Shown here piece after piece: positions 6,570 through 8,929 of a stretch of DNA of 8,929 nt (the first letter of the stretch is position 1; every line of letters starts with the position of its first letter). A program made the position numbers and the translations under genes. This stretch comes from Hyphomicrobiales bacterium. GTDB taxonomy: Bacteria; Pseudomonadota; Alphaproteobacteria; Rhizobiales; SZUA-8. The notes beneath the pieces are model-generated. The model worked only from the letters and a program-made list of their open reading frames with translations, made no database searches and was not told the origin of the DNA. The stretch lies in the NCBI GenBank assembly GCA_003232175.1, contig QILX01000253.1:1-8929 (forward strand), given 5' to 3'.

Positions 6570-6609
6570 ATGGTGCGGTGCAAAAAAATACTTGACCGCG
6601 CTGCACCAT
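6570..6609. promoter_or_regulatory. Candidate operator: TGC-rich inverted repeat flanking the phasin -35
   Basis: ATGGTGC at 6570-6576 and GCACCAT at 6603-6609 are perfect reverse complements. A nested pair GGTGCA (6577-6582) and TGCACC (6602-6607) uses a tandem copy of GGTGC. The repeats bracket the -35 hexamer, a placement suited to repression. Phasin genes are commonly repressed by PhaR, which recognises TGC/GCA-rich sites; assigning this site to PhaR is an inference, and no phaR gene is in the window. Confidence 0.4.
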
Positions 6610-6620
6610 GGGCGCAATAT
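6592..6620 (+). promoter_or_regulatory. Sigma-70-type promoter of the phasin gene
   Basis: TTGACC at 6592-6597 (five of six consensus bases) and CAATAT at 6615-6620 are separated by exactly 17 bases. Transcription would begin near 6627, leaving a leader of about 50 bases with a strong ribosome binding site GAGGAG at 6663-6668. The preceding A tracts and good spacing suggest a strong promoter, as fits an abundant granule protein. Confidence 0.7.
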
Positions 6621-6675
6621 CGCGCCTTCAAATTCGCGCCTCCCAGTGTTGAACAGGCGCCCGAGGAGAAGTGAC

Positions 6676-7011
6676 ATGGAAGCGGTCAAAGGATTTCAGG
6701 ATTTTCAAGTGATGAGCAAAGACGGTTTTGAAGCTGCCATGACGGCTACAAATGCCTGGACCAAGGGCATGCAGGCAATTGCCGCCGAAGTTGCGGATTA
6801 TTCCAAGGCTTCTTTTGAAGAAAACACCAAGCTGGTGGAGAAGGCTTCAAAAGTGAAAACCGTAGAAGCAGCCATCGAGTTCCAGACTTCAACTGCCAAA
6901 TCCAACTATGAGGGTTTTGTCAGCCAGGCCAATAAGATTGGCGAAATGTATGTGGCGGCCGCCAAGAACGCCTATGCACCCATCGAAAAGCGCACTACCA
7001 AAGCCTCCTGA
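6676..7011 (+). CDS. phaP: Phasin (Phasin_2 family granule-associated protein)
   Basis: This 111-residue, almost wholly helical protein has the amphipathic pattern of alphaproteobacterial phasins, which coat polyhydroxyalkanoate granules and control their number and size. Typical features are the MSKDGFEAAMTATNAWTKGM block at 13-32, the block KASFEENTKLVEKASKVKT at 44-62, and EFQTSTAKSNYEGFVSQANK at 69-88, followed by a basic, Ala-rich tail. It has no signal peptide or membrane segment and no cysteine. The ATG at 6676 has GAGGAG at 6663-6668 (the run reads GAGGAGAA); an in-frame extension back to 6592 is rejected because it would run through the promoter. The gene stands alone between its own promoter and an intrinsic terminator. 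Granule binding is inferred from family; no PHA synthase gene is present in the window. Some members of this family are general stress-related proteins, so the symbol is tentative. Confidence 0.87.
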   Translation: MEAVKGFQDFQVMSKDGFEAAMTATNAWTKGMQAIAAEVADYSKASFEENTKLVEKASKVKTVEAAIEFQTSTAKSNYEGFVSQANKIGEMYVAAAKNAYAPIEKRTTKAS

Positions 7012-7021
7012 TTTTGGTGTA

Positions 7022-7043
7022 GGCCCCCCGAAGGTCGGGGGCC
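7022..7043 (+). repeat. GC-rich hairpin just after the phasin gene
   Basis: GGCCCCCCGA (7022-7031) pairs with TCGGGGGCC (7035-7043) with one bulged C and a 3-base loop. It lies 10 bases after the phasin stop codon. No T run follows, so it is not a complete intrinsic terminator; it could protect the mRNA 3' end ahead of the real terminator at 7082. Confidence 0.6.
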
Positions 7044-7081
7044 GCTCAGGCCAGATGCGCTGACCAATTAAAAGACGATAT

Positions 7082-7111
7082 AAAAGCCCGGCCATTTGTG
7101 CCGGGCTTTTT
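7082..7111 (+). terminator. Intrinsic terminator of the phasin transcript
   Basis: AAAAGCCCGGC (7082-7092) and GCCGGGCTTTT (7100-7110) form an 11-base perfect stem with a 7-base loop and a run of five T at 7107-7111. The A run on the 5' side makes it potentially bidirectional. It separates the phasin from clpS. Confidence 0.92.
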
Positions 7112-7331
7112 GCCGTTTGGGGGCCGTCTCATATTATTTGGCCGCTGGCATGATCAATTTTGGTCAAGTTTTGCGGGCAGGGGTGGTTTATTCGCCGTAC
7201 TGGGCTCCCTATCTATTGCAAGACCGACCCTTTCCGGGATTAAAATGCAACTCAACAGAATTCACCGCAACGTCTCACCGGGTTGTTTGCCCCACCAGCA
7301 GACCGTCCCACTTACTTGCCCCGCAGCGATT
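7112..7331. other. Upstream region of clpS
   Basis: These 220 bases must contain the clpS promoter if the terminator at 7082 is efficient. The only candidate I see is TTGCAA (7217-7222) with ATTAAA (7240-7245) 17 bases downstream, which is weak. The clpS frame stays open through this region back to 7098, inside the terminator, so a longer N terminus cannot be excluded by stop codons alone; an ATG at 7245 has GGGA at 7236-7239. Confidence 0.35.
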
Positions 7332-7724
7332 ATGCCCATGAACGCCAAATCATTCATTGCTGATACGCCGGTCACCCTAAATCCGCGTCTTGTCGGTGAC
7401 GACGAAAAAAACCCGCCCCAACGGCCTGGCGGTGATACGCTGATTACGGCAAAACCTGCTCAGCGTACCAAAAAGCCTTCGATGTACAAGGTGTTGCTGC
7501 TTAATGATGACTACACGCCAATGGAGTTTGTCATCACCATTTTGGAACGGTATTTTAACAAACAGGCCGAAGACGCCACCCGTATCATGTTGCACGTTCA
7601 CCAGAACGGTGTGGGCATTTGCGGTGTCTACACATTCGAGGTGGCGGAAACCAAAGTGACCCAGGTGATGGATTTTGCCCGCCAGAACCAGCATCCGCTA
7701 CAATGCACTATGGAGAAGGATTGA
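7332..7724 (+). CDS. clpS: ClpS, ATP-dependent Clp protease adaptor
   Basis: ClpS recognises proteins with bulky hydrophobic N-terminal residues (N-degrons) and hands them to the ClpA unfoldase for ClpP degradation. From the ATG at 7332 it has 130 residues. The core begins at PSMYKVLLLNDDYTPMEFVI (49-68), nearly identical to the Escherichia coli protein. The degron-pocket residues N58, D59, T62, M64 and H90 match E. coli N34, D35, T38, M40 and H66. The conserved ending is AETKVTQV, then HPLQCTMEKD. The N-terminal 48 residues are a polar, probably flexible extension, about twice as long as in E. coli; the ClpS N-terminal arm is known to engage ClpA. The start is uncertain: neither ATG 7332 nor ATG 7338 has a clear ribosome binding site, and ATG 7245 would add 29 residues. 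clpA follows 111 bases downstream, the usual order in alphaproteobacteria. Confidence 0.92.
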   Translation: MPMNAKSFIADTPVTLNPRLVGDDEKNPPQRPGGDTLITAKPAQRTKKPSMYKVLLLNDDYTPMEFVITILERYFNKQAEDATRIMLHVHQNGVGICGVYTFEVAETKVTQVMDFARQNQHPLQCTMEKD

Positions 7725-7803
7725 TAGAGCCGGCAAAGAAGGATTGAAGACCGCCCGACGAAGTTGAATAGTGGGGCATCGCGTTCCGCCCCCAAAAGAG
7801 GTC

Positions 7804-7823
7804 TGCCCATTTGATAATGGGCA
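7804..7823 (+). promoter_or_regulatory. Perfect hairpin abutting the clpA ribosome binding site
   Basis: TGCCCATT (7804-7811) and AATGGGCA (7816-7823) form an 8-base perfect stem with a TGAT loop. The ribosome binding site AAGGAG at 7825-7830 begins one base after the stem. No T run follows, so it is not a terminator. It could affect ribosome access to clpA or mark a processing point between clpS and clpA in the mRNA. Confidence 0.6.
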
Positions 7824-7835
7824 AAAGGAGACAGA

Positions 7836-8929
7836 GTGCCGACATTTTCGAGAAGTCTTGAGCAGGGATTGCACCGCGCGTTGGGCCTCGCCAACGAACG
7901 CAGCCACGAATATGCAACGCTTGAACACCTGCTTTTGTCCCTGATCGATGACAAGGATGCCGCCTCGGTCATGCGCGCCTGCAATGTCGACATTGATCAG
8001 CTGCGCCAACAGGTCCTCGATTATATCGACCATGAACTGACCAATCTTACTGTCAGCTCGGGCGACGACGCCAAACCCACCGCAAGTTTCCAACGCGTTA
8101 TTCAGCGCGCCGTCATCCATGTTCAGTCCTCGGGCCGCGAAGAGGTGACCGGGGCCAATGTGTTGGTCGCCATTTTCGCCGAGCGCGAGAGCAATGCCGC
8201 CTATTTCCTGCAGGAGCAGGAAATGACCCGGTATGACGCCGTGAATTATATCAGCCACGGTATCGCCAAACGATCAGACCTTTCCGCCACCAGACCGCTT
8301 CGGGACGGGGAGGAGGACCCCAATGCCGAAGCGGGGGAAAAAGACGGTAATGATGCGCTGAACCAGTATTGCGTCAACCTCAACCGCCGAGCGGAAAGCG
8401 GCAAGATCGACCCGCTGATCGGCCGGGAGCCAGAGGTGTCGCGCACCATTCAGGTGTTGTGCCGCCGGCAGAAGAACAACCCACTTTTTGTTGGCGATCC
8501 CGGGGTTGGCAAAACTGCCATTGCCGAGGGGTTGGCCCGTAAAATCGTGCGCGGCGAAGTTCCTGAGGTCCTTACTGACGCAACGATATTTCAGCTCGAT
8601 ATGGGCGCTCTTCTGGCCGGAACCCGCTATCGCGGCGATTTCGAAGAGCGGCTCAAAGCGGTGGTCAAGGAAATTGAAGACTTTCCCGGCGCCATCATGT
8701 TCATCGATGAAATTCATACCGTAATCGGCGCTGGCGCCACGTCCGGTGGCGCCATGGACGCCTCCAATTTGCTCAAGCCGGCGCTGCAATCGGGTTCGCT
8801 GCGCTGTATCGGCTCAACGACCTACAAGGAATATCGCCAGCACTTCGAAAAAGACCGGGCCCTGGTGCGGCGGTTTCAGAAAATCGACGTGAACGAGCCT
8901 TCGGTGCCCGATACCATCAAGATCCTGCG
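7836..8929 (+). CDS. clpA: ClpA, ATP-dependent Clp protease ATP-binding subunit (5' part)
   Basis: ClpA is the AAA+ unfoldase that forms hexamers on ClpP and threads substrates into it, including those brought by ClpS. The frame is open from a GTG at 7836, with AAGGAG at 7825-7830 five bases upstream, to the end of the window: 364 codons, or roughly half of a normal protein of about 750-770 residues. The N-terminal Clp repeat domain covers about 1-145 (PTFSRSLEQGLHRALGLANE at 2-21, EYATLEHLLLSL further on). An acidic linker lies at about 160-175. The first AAA+ domain starts with KIDPLIGREPEVSRTIQVLCRR, followed by Walker A GDPGVGKT at 220-227 and Walker B IMFIDEIH with D291 and E292. The pore-loop region GTRYRGDFEERLK and the sensor-type block IGSTTYKEYR are intact. 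The N-domain and the absence of a long coiled-coil middle domain within the visible part favour ClpA over ClpB or ClpC, as does clpS upstream. The second AAA+ domain is outside the window. Confidence 0.95.
   Translation, partial: MPTFSRSLEQGLHRALGLANERSHEYATLEHLLLSLIDDKDAASVMRACNVDIDQLRQQVLDYIDHELTNLTVSSGDDAKPTASFQRVIQRAVIHVQSSGREEVTGANVLVAIFAERESNAAYFLQEQEMTRYDAVNYISHGIAKRSDLSATRPLRDGEEDPNAEAGEKDGNDALNQYCVNLNRRAESGKIDPLIGREPEVSRTIQVLCRRQKNNPLFVGDPGVGKTAIAEGLARKIVRGEVPEVLTDATIFQLDMGALLAGTRYRGDFEERLKAVVKEIEDFPGAIMFIDEIHTVIGAGATSGGAMDASNLLKPALQSGSLRCIGSTTYKEYRQHFEKDRALVRRFQKIDVNEPSVPDTIKIL

Larger units (their letters stand above)
6321..6675. other. Divergent intergenic region between dacA and the phasin gene
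   Basis: These 355 bases separate the two divergent start codons. On the phasin side there is a clear promoter, described separately, with an A-rich stretch at 6551-6590 just upstream that could act as an UP element. A GAATC site fitting GANTC is at 6510-6514, and a small inverted repeat AATTC-acctg-GAATT is at 6494-6508. For dacA I see only the ribosome binding site at 6327-6332 and no convincing promoter. Open frames here lack ribosome binding sites and family resemblance. Confidence 0.5.

Noticed and set aside
7698..8789. Minus-strand open frames opposite clpS-clpA (7698-8258 and 8274-8789)
   Set aside because: They are antisense to a conserved clpA reading frame that is open from the GTG at 7836 to the window end.

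Overview
The window reads as ordinary chromosomal DNA of an alphaproteobacterium, most likely of the Rhizobiales (Hyphomicrobiales) or a close relative. The evidence is a MipZ division-site ATPase, a DUF1489 protein, a Phasin_2-type phasin, a D-Ala-D-Ala carboxypeptidase fused to a SPOR domain, a membrane-anchored Pam18-like J protein, and the ClpS-ClpA pair downstream of the phasin. GC content is moderately high, and there is no sign of a phage, insertion sequence, CRISPR array, tRNA or rRNA. The window cuts into genes at both ends.

Layout: (1) Bases 1-1457 hold the 3' part of a biotin-dependent acyl-CoA carboxylase alpha subunit, best matched to 3-methylcrotonyl-CoA carboxylase. A DUF1489 gene overlaps its end by four bases. 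(2) Bases 1458-1741 are a 284-base regulatory region in front of mipZ, with a GANTC site, a perfect DnaA box, a perfect TATAAT hexamer inside a 12-base palindrome, and a 9-base inverted repeat. (3) Bases 1742-2635 are mipZ. (4) Bases 2636-2925 are a second regulatory region, with two GANTC sites, several short inverted repeats and a 13-mer identical to one in the mipZ leader. (5) Bases 2926-4399 are a two-gene unit: a soluble von Willebrand factor A (VWA) protein, then a membrane J-domain protein. (6) Bases 4455-6320 on the minus strand are the dacA-like carboxypeptidase, convergent with the J-protein gene. (7) Bases 6321-6675 are a divergent intergenic region with a good sigma-70 promoter for the phasin gene (6676-7011), which ends in a clear intrinsic terminator. 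(8) Bases 7332-8929 are clpS followed by the 5' third or so of clpA, with a perfect hairpin directly before the clpA ribosome binding site.

How the genes work together: the carboxylase belongs to leucine/isovalerate breakdown. MipZ places the FtsZ ring in response to chromosome segregation, and DacA trims septal or lateral peptidoglycan. ClpS selects N-degron proteins and delivers them to ClpA, which feeds ClpP. The phasin coats polyhydroxyalkanoate granules. The VWA and J-domain proteins appear to be a conserved but uncharacterised pair that would bring DnaK to the inner membrane; this is the least understood part of the window. I found no clearly new multi-gene system. The most interesting signals are the cell-cycle-type sites upstream of mipZ, the 13-mer shared by the two leaders, and the VWA/J pair.
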